A DNA stretch of 61,329 nt from Desulfovibrio sp. JC010 (lineage in GTDB: Bacteria > Desulfobacterota > Desulfovibrionia > Desulfovibrionales > Desulfovibrionaceae), in assembly GCF_010470675.1 (NCBI RefSeq), contig NZ_VOIQ01000006.1, forward strand, positions 1 through 61,329, written 5' to 3'. Position numbers and translations under genes: made by a program. Below the pieces are notes generated by a model, which saw nothing but the letters and a program-made list of their open reading frames with translations, was not told where the DNA came from and searched no databases. Shown in pieces: positions 61,266 to 61,329 of this stretch; the first letter of the stretch is position 1, and every line of letters starts with the position of its first letter.

Positions 61266-61329
61266 TGCGAAGCTTACTAAAAAGTTTTGAGGGGATGGGG
61301 TCTGGGGAAGGGGAACTTTTCCCAAAAGT
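61266..61329 (-). repeat. dispersed intergenic repeat, copy 15 (-), cut by window end
   Basis: Starts TGCGAAGCTTACTAAAAAGT, then GGGGATGGGGTCTGGGGAAG and GGGGAACTTTT; reverse counterpart of copy 11. The window ends inside its hairpin. Confidence 0.8.

Noticed and set aside
1-61329. CRISPR array, prophage, IS element, tRNA or rRNA
   Set aside because: No regularly spaced direct repeats, phage or transposase genes, or cloverleaf/TTCGAAT-type tRNA arms were seen; the dispersed repeats are single or inverted pairs, not arrays.

Overview
The window looks like core chromosome of a Gram-negative, anaerobic, sulfate-reducer-type deltaproteobacterium of the Desulfovibrio/Maridesulfovibrio kind. The evidence is the gene order rpmB / DUF177-rpmF-plsX-fabH-fabG-acpP-fabF-glyA-dCMP deaminase-rib-nusB-leuS-lptE-holA, an orange-protein (ORP/MRP-ORP) locus with a sigma-54 regulator, two UGA-decoded selenoproteins, hydrogenase maturation genes hypAB, and LPS genes (lptD, lptE, hldD). 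This lineage call is inference from gene content; no database search was possible. I see no prophage, plasmid, IS transposase, CRISPR array, tRNA or rRNA.

Layout: 0.1-0.35 kb holds a decayed 3' end of a gamma-glutamyltranspeptidase gene. 0.6-3.7 kb is a TAXI-type TRAP transporter. 4.2-20.8 kb is the large housekeeping run: ribosomal proteins L28 and L32, fatty acid synthesis (plsX, fabH, fabG, acpP, fabF), glyA, riboflavin synthesis (ribD, ribE, ribBA, ribH), nusB, leuS, lptE and holA. 21-24.6 kb has radC, acylphosphatase and lon. 24.7-33.5 kb is a mixed set: EamA exporter, DUF169, FmdB-type zinc ribbon, hemC, selenocysteine-containing selD, cobT, a WcbI-like protein, a cysteine-cluster protein, a shikimate-kinase-family protein and pyrR. 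33.7-42.8 kb has a copper ATPase, an arginase-family protein, a TPR protein, an alanine/glycine symporter, a TetR regulator, a HesB-like selenoprotein, a second TPR protein and an amino-acid-type binding protein. 43-49.7 kb has a CBS-ACT protein, hypAB, then the sigma-54 regulator with the ORP operon and an iron-sulfur flavoprotein. 49.7-57.6 kb (mostly minus strand) has a Liv-type binding lipoprotein, a 62-residue protein, alr, mutL, lptD and hldD. 58-61 kb has a cysteine desulfidase-family protein, a VWA-OmpA fusion and a small exported protein.

Themes: envelope building (fatty acids, LPS transport, heptose epimerase, alanine racemase), cofactor synthesis (riboflavin, tetrapyrrole, cobamide) and anaerobic metal/selenium biology (SelD, HesB-like Sec protein, HypAB, ORP Mo-Cu proteins, CopA).

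The most interesting items are: (1) an ORP locus that carries only one of the two operons known from D. vulgaris, with a readable sigma-54 promoter, an upstream palindrome and a start codon almost at the predicted transcript start; (2) about fifteen copies of an intergenic repeat, often in facing pairs, whose internal hairpin changes sequence but keeps its pairing; (3) two in-frame UGA selenoproteins that ordinary ORF calling truncates; (4) a shikimate-kinase-like protein and an arginase-like protein with altered signature residues. I found no clearly new multi-gene system; the repeat family is the best candidate for something undescribed.
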